Shown here: positions 54,436 to 62,885 of the stretch, piece by piece
How positions within the stretch are numbered: the stretch's first letter is position 1
How the letters are laid out: each line of letters begins with the position of its first letter
Assembly (NCBI GenBank): GCA_959347315.1
Contig: OY365819.1
Span: forward strand, 22,772,589-22,836,588
DNA: 64,000 nucleotides
Reading direction: 5' to 3'
DNA from: Bimastos eiseni
Lineage: Eukaryota; Annelida; Clitellata; Crassiclitellata; Lumbricidae
Program-made: the position numbers and the translations under genes
Notes under the pieces: model-generated
The model's database searches: none
The model's input: only the letters and a program-made list of their open reading frames with translations
What the model was told of the DNA's origin: nothing

Positions 54436-56366
54436 TCGCCCTGAATAAAGACTCGGGTGGACTCAGGCCTATTGCTGTGGGCTACGTATGGCGAAGATTG
54501 GCGGCCAAATGCGCCAACAAATACGCAACGACGAAGCTAACATCTCATTTTGCACCTCTTCAACTGGGAATAGGAGTGCCGGGCGGTTGCGAGGCAGCGG
54601 TGCATGCCACTCGACGCTTCGTCGACGCTATGGGACCCAATCAAGTGCTGGTGAAGCTAGACTTCACCAACGCCTTCAACTCCCTTCGACGAGACATCAT
54701 GCTTGAGTCTGTGCACAAGGTGATCCCTGAGATTTACCCGTTTGCCTTCCAGGCATATTCGGCCTCCACAGTCCTAAAGTTCGGCCATCTGTTCCTATCA
54801 TCGCAGATGGGCCCTCAGCAAGGGGACCCACTGGGTCCACTTCTTTTCAGCTTGCCCCTTCAGTCGGTGCTGCAGTCACTCGATTCAGAGCTAAGGATTG
54901 GCTTCTTGGATGACTTGACTTTGGGCGGATCCGCTGAGGCCGTGGTCCGGGATGTGTCGGTAGTCGCCGAATTGGAAACACGGATGGGTCTTCACCTTAA
55001 TCCACATAAATGCGAAATCTTCATGCCAGAGGCGCCGTCCGCATCAATATGCCCACTGCCCAGCTACACTAGGGTGGACGCGACCGCGCTGAACCTTTTT
55101 GGAGCCCCCTTGTTTCGAGGTGACGCTCTAGACGCCGCCCTGGGAGGCCAATGTGATGCGCATCGGAGGGCGATGGACAGACTGCGTCGTTTGCCTTCAC
55201 AGAACGCCCTGCTTCTTCTGCGTTCGTCCTTTGGAGCCTGTAGGCTCAGCTACCTCCTCCGGTGCTCTCCGTGTTTCGACCACCCTGCATTGGGGACACT
55301 TGACGGACTGCAGAGGCTGGGTCTGGAAGCAATTGTCAATTGCAATCTGAACGACATCCAGTGGTTGCAGGCCTCGATTCCTATAAGAGATGGTGGACTC
55401 GGCATCCGTAGGGTTGTCTCGTTGGCTTCTTCTGCCTATTTGGCCTCAGCCGCAGCGACTTTCGGATTGCAAACCACCATCCTCTCGGCTGCATTGACGG
55501 CTCCAGATAGATACGGGAAGGAACTGTTGGAGTCCCGCCGTGGATCTTTGCCCGAGGTGATACATCCAATGTCAATCAAGCAGAGCATCTGGGATCGACC
55601 ACTCATTGATATCGACAAAACGAAGATCCGCCGACACGCCTGCGACTTGGTCAATGGAGCCAGGTTAGACGCAGCTTGCAGCCCTCACTCAGCCGATTGG
55701 CTGACCGCGCTGCCCATTGCCACATGCGGCCTTGTCCTTGACAACGAGGCGGTCCGGGTGGCGGTAGGCCTGAGGTTGGGCCTGGAACTTTGTGGCCTTC
55801 ACAGATGCCACTGTGGAGAGGCGGTGGGCCCGGAGGGTCACCATGGCTTCGTGTGTAGGAGGGCCCAGGGACGCTCTTTGCGCCACAACGTTATCAATGA
55901 CATCGTTTGGCGGTCTCTTCTCAGGGCTCAGATACCGAGCACCAAGGAACCGGTCGGCCTATTTAGATCTGATGGGAAGAGGCCCGACGGGGCAACGCTC
56001 ATCCCTTGGTCGAGGGGGAAGTACCTGGCATGGGATGCTACAATTGTTCATACCTGTGCTGCCTCGTATATAACCCAGACTGGGGAGAAGGGACCTGCGT
56101 CGGTTCAGGCGGCAGACCGCAAAACTCTAAAATACGGTGGACTACCTGCCTCCTATGATTTCCAACCACTCGCTATTGAGACAATGGGCCGTTTCAACCC
56201 CTCGGCGTTGGATTTCATTAGCGAGATCGGTAGCCGAATTTCTCTTATAAGTGGCGACAGACGTGAGACGACCTTTCTTTTTCAGCGCATTCCTGTTTGC
56301 ATCCAACGCTACAACCTAGTCGCTTTCATGGGCACCTTTCCGTTGACCACAGAAGACGAGGCCTGA
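54417..56366 (+). CDS. RLE retrotransposon ORF, RT and endonuclease part
   Basis: 649 codons. RT: GGLRPIAVGYVWRRLAAK (about 20-40), VKLDFTNAFNSLRRD (block A), GPQQGDPLGPLLFSLPLQ (block B), and GFLDDLTLGGS with FLDD in place of the usual YxDD. The linker ALLLLRSSFGACRLSYLLR follows. C-terminal: CHCGEAVGPEGHHGFVC (Zn-binding), RSLRHNVINDIVWRSLL, then SDGKRPDGATLIPWSRGKYL AWDAT. R-H-N, P-D and W-D are placed like the RLE catalytic residues (PD...D). The listed first ATG is internal to the RT; true translation would start at 53413. The open length with no other stops argues for recent activity. Confidence 0.88.
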   Translation: MFGGNMIALNKDSGGLRPIAVGYVWRRLAAKCANKYATTKLTSHFAPLQLGIGVPGGCEAAVHATRRFVDAMGPNQVLVKLDFTNAFNSLRRDIMLESVHKVIPEIYPFAFQAYSASTVLKFGHLFLSSQMGPQQGDPLGPLLFSLPLQSVLQSLDSELRIGFLDDLTLGGSAEAVVRDVSVVAELETRMGLHLNPHKCEIFMPEAPSASICPLPSYTRVDATALNLFGAPLFRGDALDAALGGQCDAHRRAMDRLRRLPSQNALLLLRSSFGACRLSYLLRCSPCFDHPALGTLDGLQRLGLEAIVNCNLNDIQWLQASIPIRDGGLGIRRVVSLASSAYLASAAATFGLQTTILSAALTAPDRYGKELLESRRGSLPEVIHPMSIKQSIWDRPLIDIDKTKIRRHACDLVNGARLDAACSPHSADWLTALPIATCGLVLDNEAVRVAVGLRLGLELCGLHRCHCGEAVGPEGHHGFVCRRAQGRSLRHNVINDIVWRSLLRAQIPSTKEPVGLFRSDGKRPDGATLIPWSRGKYLAWDATIVHTCAASYITQTGEKGPASVQAADRKTLKYGGLPASYDFQPLAIETMGRFNPSALDFISEIGSRISLISGDRRETTFLFQRIPVCIQRYNLVAFMGTFPLTTEDEA

Positions 56367-56423
56367 CCCTCCGGACAATAAAATCTGTACATTAATAATC
56401 TCTAAGTCCCTGGGGGAATGAAG

Positions 56424-56466
56424 TACCTCAGGGCATAAAAAAAAAAAAAATAATAATAATAATAAT
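56424..56466. repeat. A-run and (TAA)n tail
   Basis: GGGCATAAAA... passes directly into TAATAATAATAA: the 3' junction of the full-length element. Confidence 0.9.
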
Positions 56467-57238
56467 CCAGAGGATCGGTTGGGCCCGCTGTTATTTTGCC
56501 GACCGCTACAGTCGACACTCTAATTGCTCCGTTTCGAGTTCAGATTGGGCTACCTTGACGACATCTTTGTTGGGGACAGGAAGGAGGTGCAGCAGGACCT
56601 GGCCTAGTCAAAGAACTTGAGAATTAGCATGGCATTCGGCTGAACAGATATAAATGTGAATACTGTTCTGAAATCGACCTAACGGACTTGGAATTTGAAG
56701 ACTTCCGGAGGATTAAGCGGGATTCACTGCTTCTTCTTGGCGCCTCACTGTTCAAGGGACAAATGCTGGATGAAGTTCATCTCAAACATAGCGATTCTCT
56801 GGGATTGGCATTGAAGGATTTGGCCTGCCTCCAGGCTCAGGCCGCACTTATGCTGCAACGCTCATGCTTCGGGGCGACGAAACTGATTTACCTCTTGCGT
56901 GCAGCGCCCTGCTAGGGACACCCCTTGTAGAGAAGACGGGCGACAAAATGCGAGTTGGATTGGAAAACATCCTTAACATAAAAATCGATCAGAGACGGCG
57001 GATTAGGAGTTAAACGGGTGCCGATGCTGGCATCTTCAGCTTATGTAGCATCAGCTGCATCGACCAGGTCGCTCGTTACCTGCGTTCTCAACTCGGAGGA
57101 TTGAATCGACGCTCATTAGGAAGAAATCCTTGAGGCTCACACATCTCCCGGATGGTGAGGTATTGGCCTTGACCAGTCAGAAGGTCTGGATTAACATCGA
57201 CAAAGCTGCAGTGTGTTCTTCCAGCAATGACCCAAATT
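56467..57238 (+). mobile_element. RLE retrotransposon, fragment 6 (second subfamily)
   Basis: Begins at RT block B (GPLLFCRPLQSTL), then GYLDDIFVGDRKEVQQDL with a YLDD active site, FRRIKRDSLLLLGASLFKGQ, CLQAQAALMLQRSCFGATKL and a decayed linker. Multiple stops. It is more like copy 2 than the full-length element. Confidence 0.8.
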
Positions 57239-57605
57239 AACGAAAATTAGACGATTTTGATGACGAAAACTAAAACTAAAACGAATACGTGAAGACAGTG
57301 GAAACTGAAACTGACTTTATAACAATTAAGACTAAGACTAAACGAAACGAGATAGAACAAAAACTAAAAACAATATTTAGCCGAAATATACAATATTCTT
57401 GCTTGAAAATTGTTATAACTTATGGGCCTATTAATTATTTTTATGATTTGCAAATGATTGTGCAATTATGTGACGTATGCGTGATGTATACGACTTGCTT
57501 GCACTTGCCATGTGTCGTACCTCTTCATTTGCAATTACTTGTGATGTTCACTTTGTGAAGGAGCTAAAAGTATGCAAAAATGAAAAGATATCTAGCTATG
57601 CATAC
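57239..57605. other. Gene B intron, AAACTAAAACTAA-rich start
   Basis: 57239-57380 holds GACTAAGACTAAAACG-type repeats, the reverse of the GTCTTAGTCTTGGTC motif at 28380-29040 and 61725-61800. The rest is unassigned. Confidence 0.45.
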
Positions 57606-57707
57606 CCAGCATGGAAATGATTCCACAGATTGCCCAATTGCACAGACTGAATGCGACGCTTCCTGATCCCTCGGCCACTCCCTTCGGCGATATGAAGATT
57701 CCAGAAC
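57606..57707 (-). CDS. Gene B exon: TM1 (GSGIF motif) to TM2
   Basis: A 102-bp exon completing [16 protein letters not shown], followed by [25 protein letters not shown] is the unwound TM1 motif that binds the amino-acid backbone in SLC7 and related APC transporters. Acceptor TGTTTCAG, donor GTATGC, phase 1 at both ends; it joins correctly to the exon at 42502. Confidence 0.87.
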
Positions 57708-58295
57708 CTGAAACAGAAGCACGGCAAGTCTTTTCGCTAATTCGTTTATTTATAAAATGATTGTTATTCAATATCTTCCCAGGGATGATTAAAACGACCA
57801 ACGATTTTGCTATACCATGGCGAGAGCGATGTCGTTAGTCGCCTCAACAAATCAATCTTTAACAGATCTTTAATGGGCGCGACTGATTCCGACTTTCAAT
57901 ATATGCCAATTTGTAGCGAGTGTGTACTGATAAGGAAATGAATGGGGTTGTCAGAGAGTTATAAAACGGGATGTGATGGAAGATGGAGATGAGAGGGGTG
58001 ACGTATGGGATGGGAGAGGAAGGTGATAGAAACCGACCGAAACCATGTTTTCATTTTTGGCCGAGGGTTATCGGAACATGATACCAATTACACGGATATC
58101 TTATATTGAAAACTCGAAATCTGGGCCTCGTTTTGGACTAGTCGTCTGGGTACGTGTCGGTATTTGTCTAAGTCCTCGTGGTCTATGACCGCTGTAGTGT
58201 CCTACAGTACCTCTACTCTCTACATAGATTGCAAATTTGCAACGATTACGATGATAACAGCAATTGGCATAGCAGATGTGAGTTAGTTGACAGAC
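57708..58295. other. Gene B intron between TM1 exons
   Basis: No recognised element. Confidence 0.4.
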
Positions 58296-58550
58296 CGATG
58301 ATAGTTCCGACGACGAATGAGATGGCACCAATTAATCCGATCGTTCTTGGCACCGTCATTCCATCGCTACTGTCGCCTTCGACGGGTGATGATGTTGCTG
58401 ACGAGGCAACTTCAGAATAAGTGGAACTGATGCTTTTATCATCAACTCTACTGGAAACTGATGATTTCCTATGTGCGTTTTGCTTGGTTTCTTGTGCATT
58501 CTCGCTGACATGGTTTGGCGTATCTGGCCTTTCTTTGTCTCCAAACGAAG
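58296..58550 (-). CDS. Gene B exon: cytosolic N-terminus and start of TM1
   Basis: A 255-bp exon after acceptor TTTGATTCAG. It encodes a polar Ser/Thr/Asp-rich stretch (ASFGDKERPDTPNH..., SSVSSRVDD, SSPVEGDSSDG), then TVPRTIGLIGAISFVVGTII, the start of TM1. It ends in phase 1 before GTCTGT. No ATG lies upstream in frame next to the exon, and a good acceptor precedes it, so another 5' exon is needed. The Ser-rich tail may be a phosphorylation target (inference). Confidence 0.8.
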
Positions 58551-59094
58551 CTGAATCAAACAAAACAACAGACGTTTTTAATTGGACAGATGTGTATTGA
58601 TACGAGCTGAAGGCATCTCAGATCAATATTGAAATACTAACAAAGAGAGTCTGCTTAAAATATATAGAACGATAAACAGTAGACAATAATATCGTTGTGT
58701 CCGAATGCTCTATGTGATTTAATTCTTAATCTTTCCTTGCCATATGCGCCATATTACCATCCAATCTGCGGGTCTTTTCCTTTTTGTTTTCATTACAATA
58801 ATGTTTTTCATCTTCTATAGACCCATGACTGGGTGGCATATCTGCTGCACTTTATTGTCTTATCGTACGAACGTGCAAGACATCACTAAACATCTTTATA
58901 TCGTATTTATATTTGTAAAATATTCGGGCGATTTTTCATTTCAATGACAGGCTTGTTTCAGTGTTATCAGTCGTGTAGACGATGATAGCGCTTTTTTGCT
59001 ATTATCAGTTTGCAGAGCGGCATGGTCTCGAGACAAAGTCGTGATCTCGAGTCGTATTGACAGGCCCGTCGAGAGCAAAGTGGGAACCCGGTGT
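58551..59094. other. Region upstream of the first gene B exon found
   Basis: Should contain or precede the missing 5' exon; no convincing start exon was recognised. 59020-59055 has GGTCTCGAGAC/GATCTCGAGTC motifs of the family at 28347. Confidence 0.35.
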
Positions 59095-59097
59095 AAA

Positions 59098-60165
59098 GAC
59101 TTCAAGTTACCCCCATTTTAAGTTACATCCAGGTAATCTGAAATCGATTTAAGATTAACCCCTCCGTATTCACATTACCCCCTTTCTCAATGAGTGAAAA
59201 TTTGTGACACATAGACGGCTAGTTTTATCGTGTGAAAAATATATTTAAATTGTGTGAAATCAGAAATACATGAAATCAAAGTGCATCACATTATTACATA
59301 CACACATAAGATAATGAAGATTCAGCTTAACTGGTGAAGAAATTAGTGTAATTAGAACAATAGTACACATATTCTGGTATCGTCTCCATGACATCCTGCG
59401 ATTGTTCACAGAACTCATCTTTTTCTTCGTCGGTGACTCTATTTGTTGGTGCATACACTTGTATCAGGGTCATCTTGGTATGCCCTGTTTGTGGGCTGAT
59501 GGTAACTATTCTTTCACTTACTAGTTCCCATCCAATTACAGCTTATATAATTTCTCGCTGACAATACACTTCTCTTTCATGCTTGGCTCCACCTGAGTGT
59601 AGATGCTTATTCCTTCATACACTGCAGGTCCGTCGCATCTCACTAAGCCCCAATATTCTAAATTTGTATTCTTACATCTTTCTCACTCATGCGCCAAATG
59701 TTCTTATGTTCCAGTATATAATTTTTACATTGGCTTTGGTCATAAAAATTTGAGACTTCTGAGTCTGGCCTGTTTTCGCCTTTCACCACGACTCTCCATA
59801 GATGGGTCCATGACAGTCTCATCTCCCGACCGACCTGCCACGACAATGAGTTTGAGTTTTCATATATCTTTTCTGTTGCAAGATGTGGTTTTACATGGGA
59901 GGCCCGCAAGCTTGCTGCAGAAACGAAGCCACCTCCTTTTTCCAGGTTTGGGACTGGCACTGCTGAACTGCAAGGCAGTGAAATAGTTTGCTCCCGTGGG
60001 GGTATCTTGAAAAATAAATTTAAAGTAACCGGGAGGGGGGTAATCTGAAATCGTAGGGGTAACTTGAAATCGCCTTCAAGTTACCCCGGGGGTAACTTGA
60101 ATTCGATTTCAAGTTACTGGGGGGGGGGCTAAGGTGAATGGGGGTAATCTGAAATCGCTATACAT
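59098..60165 (-). mobile_element. Fold-back-like AAGTTACCCC element carrying RTE endonuclease sequence
   Basis: The left arm 59098-59190 (TTCAAGTTACCCCC, GGTAATCTGAAATCGATTT) and right arm 59995-60165 (GGGGTAACTTGAAATCG, TTCAAGTTACCCCGGGGG) are inverted. Between them the - strand at about 59640-59350 reads WELVSERIVTISPQTGHTKM, TLIQVYAPTNRVTDEEKDEF, the QVYAPT motif of RTE/CFDP2-type APE endonucleases, preceded by RCDGPAVYEGIS-like sequence. 8695-9270 is a partial second copy. Confidence 0.68.
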
Positions 60166-61125
60166 GTACATCTTATTTTTTGAGTATGAATGAAAGGCTG
60201 ATTAATACAATGTAGGCCTACTAGAAAATGTTACAAAATTACAAGCACAAATACATCATACACATCATACGTACATGATGCATCACTCAATTTTACAAGT
60301 TTTAATTCATTCGTCATCATTGATCACTGTCAGTCAGGCCGAGTGATAATAAAAATAAATATTTTTAGATTTTTTTTGTATTTCCTAATTTTAAGAAAAA
60401 GCTGACTGAACAAATTAAAGCCTACAAACATCCACAAAATGAGATTGGTGAAACAGTTTTATTTGTAAAGTCTGCAAGGGATGAGTTTTGAAAACTTTTG
60501 TGAAAGTTACTCTGCCGACATTTGCAAGGATTTAATATGCGAAATCGAATCACTAAGACGAATTTTTCAAGAAAATTTTGGCTAAAATATTATTCAGTCT
60601 TTTCAGTTGTTGAATAAACTGCATGAAATTAATCTACAGAATCTCTTCTCCAATTTAGTTTTTGCCATAAGGATTTTTTTCTTCCAGCTTCCATTGCAAG
60701 TGCAGAGAGAGTGTGTTAAAACGAGTCAAAAGCTATCAGTGGGCAACAATGTATCAAAACAGAGTCAATGGATTGGCAACATTGACCATTGAAGCGGAGT
60801 TGGCAAAAACTTAAAATTTGTATTAAGTTATTGATTCTTTGGCAAGCAAAGAGACCAGAAAGGCCCCCTTATGAATTACTTGAGAATATGAAAGTAAAAA
60901 TCTGGTTAGTTAAGCCAAATGTGATTTGTTATTAAAACTGTTAACAATTACAGAAAAGTTCAAAAATAATCAAAGGGCGGGGCCCCTTATTTATTCAGCT
61001 CGGGGTGGGGAAATGATGATTTGTTATTAAAACAAATCTATAAAAACTATACAAATCTATACAAATCTACAAAACTATATTTCCTCTCAGTGGACCTGCG
61101 TCTCGAAGCAATTTGATAGTTTTTG
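60166..61125. other. AT-rich sequence
   Basis: No gene or known repeat recognised. Confidence 0.35.
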
Positions 61126-61127
61126 GT

Positions 61128-61835
61128 TGTATCATGGTCTCGCGGTAATGTCTTGAATAGTTATAAACTGGTTTCAAGTGAAAATCTTTTTATGTCTCGA
61201 ACAAGTCTCGAAGTCTTGCGCTATATAATAAAACCGAAAGTTATGAAAAACGGCTTTTCTAGTTACACGAAAATGTCTGAGCGAGAACTTGAAATTGTGA
61301 AGTTTGCGTTTACGCAATTTTAAGTTATTGACAAGCAAAAGATTTGTCAATTTGTCAAAAGCAAAAGATTTGTCGATGTCAAGTTTGTCGATGGTGCAAA
61401 GCCACCATAGTGGCAATCATTTCGATCGGATCAAGTTCGAGTACGGCTTTGACGCAAAATTATCATTTCGTTTGGTATTTGGTTTCGAATCTGGTTGTTT
61501 AAAGTCGTTTAGAAATTTTTTTTTGTCTAAAAGTCTTTCTTTATATGCTGCCATTCAGAAGATAGGCTGATCATAACATATAGAAGCAATAGAACAATTA
61601 TTCTAAATATAAGTTTAAAATCTAAATGAAAATTGTAACGTTTTTTCCGAAAACTGCTAAATGAGTATTTTGCAGCCCTTTTTTTTACTTAAGACCATTT
61701 GTCTGTTACTCTCTTGTATTGCCTTGGACCCAATGTCTCGGTCCTGGTACCTCACTGTCTTGGTCTTGTAACTGAACTTTCTTGGTCTCGTTTTGGTCTC
61801 GAAGTTTCAAGTCGAGCATATACAACTCTGTCAGT
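61128..61835. mobile_element. Possible GGTCTCG-family non-autonomous element
   Basis: Starts ATCATGGTCTCGCGGTAATG and ends with TCTTGGTCTCGTTTTGGTCT CGAAG repeats in the opposite sense, like 28347-29064. No coding potential. Confidence 0.4.
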
Positions 61836-62688
61836 TTTTAGATGGTACAATAACTCTGAAGACGCTTTTGTACAATCTTTTATTGAAGTGGAAGTCGATT
61901 TGCATTATAGTTGTAGAGACCTACAGTTCTCTCTTTCACTCTCCTGTTCTTCTAGATGGCATGCGTTGTTGAAATGTGCAGGAACCAACTAAAATCGTCT
62001 TCGTAGCTTGTCTACAGAATTCGTAGCAACTCGCCATAGTCCCGACTCCGTCAGCCAAGAATTGTAGGTCTCTGCCCCAATAAGAGAGCCTCTACTGATC
62101 ATCCAGTTAGCTGCACTGGGTAGAAGCGCAGAGACCAACCAATCTGTCACTAAGGCTGTCTTTTCGCAGGCCAATTGTGGCTTTCTGAACTGACCTCAAT
62201 CTTGGACTAGCACAGTCCGTACTCTGATAACTCTGTCATTTTTTTTATTACTCTGTGCGATAGATGTCATTTGCTATAACAGTCATCCGTCACCGGAAAC
62301 CACCTAATGAATTTCGCTTCAAGTCTAAATGAAGTCATTTAATCATCCATCTTATCGCATATGATCGCACAGGTCGAACTTCGTGTTAAATTGGCCTCTG
62401 CCTCTTGCCTGTAGTGAAACAGCTGATTACGTGCACAACAGTCTGATAATACTGCGCTCAAATCGAGATATTTTTATCCATTTAATTAAGCGATTAGTCC
62501 AAAGGTTTCTTAAAGTCGTTAAATATTCGCAGCACTATTATGAAACTGCTGTATATATTACAACAATTGTTTTAGCGCCAAGGCCAGACGGCGTTCTATG
62601 AAAATTCAGTTTTGCACACCACAACGAGGAATGTGAATCTTGTAACGTGATACTCGCCATCTAACGCGACATCACGTGACATTGTGTG
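61836..62688. other. Unassigned sequence
   Basis: The - frame at 62174-61989 (WMISRGSLIGAETYNSW) looks like an old coding piece, perhaps a LINE C-terminus, but was not identified. Confidence 0.3.
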
Positions 62689-62689
62689 G

Positions 62690-62885
62690 TACGGTGGCTG
62701 ATCGGCTAGAGCTCGTAAGTGTGCGCTGAATGAGCGGGTTCGATCCTCGTCCGATAAGTCACTGTGTATGGACCTTGAGCAAGTCCTTCGCGCACTATTA
62801 CTATGCTGTACAACTACAATTGCGCCGTCAAAGCACTTCTGAGCAACAAAATTTTAGAAGAAGGGTGAAATCAAATTTTGGAATA
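62690..62885 (+). mobile_element. tRNA-derived SINE (copy 2)
   Basis: GGTGGCTGATCGGCTAGAGC gives the A box; GGGTTCGATCCTCGTCC is a near-canonical pol III B box. The body matches 40515-40700: CACTGTGTATGGACCTTGAG, CAAGTCCTTCGCGCAC, CAACTACAATTGCGCCGTCA. AT-rich 3' end. Confidence 0.8.

Larger units (their letters stand above)
52963..56440 (+). mobile_element. RLE-type non-LTR retrotransposon, near full length
   Basis: About 3.48 kb: 5' UTR (52963-53412), an ORF interrupted once at a poly-C tract (54390-54401), a short 3' UTR, then an A-run passing into (TAA)n. The layout is N-terminal Cys/His motif, RT, a CxC...HxxxC zinc motif and a C-terminal restriction-like endonuclease: the plan of the R2/R4/NeSL/Hero group. 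(TAA)n borders both ends, and all other copies in the window also end in (TAA)n. R4/Dong elements are known to use TAA-type targets; which clade this belongs to needs a tree. Confidence 0.9.
17745..58550 (-). other. Gene B: SLC7-type amino-acid transporter light chain (ten exons found)
   Basis: Ten exons on the - strand cover nearly a whole SLC7 light chain: a polar Ser-rich cytosolic N-terminus, TM1 with the substrate-site motif GSGIF, TM2-TM12 and a short tail. The extracellular loop between TM3 and TM4 has a Cys (NDGCGNVPE) where light chains form a disulfide with their SLC3 heavy chain, so a heteromeric transporter is likely. Phases fit at every observed junction except across the missing 97-bp exon between 26076 and 18474. 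A first exon upstream of 58550 also remains unseen. The span is about 41 kb, with introns of up to 15 kb full of transposons. With the missing exon the protein would be roughly 510-520 residues from the first exon seen. It could be functional or a recent pseudogene. Confidence 0.82.

Noticed and set aside
52963..56440. R2 element in 28S rDNA
   Set aside because: Flanks are (TAA)n and other transposon fragments, not rDNA.
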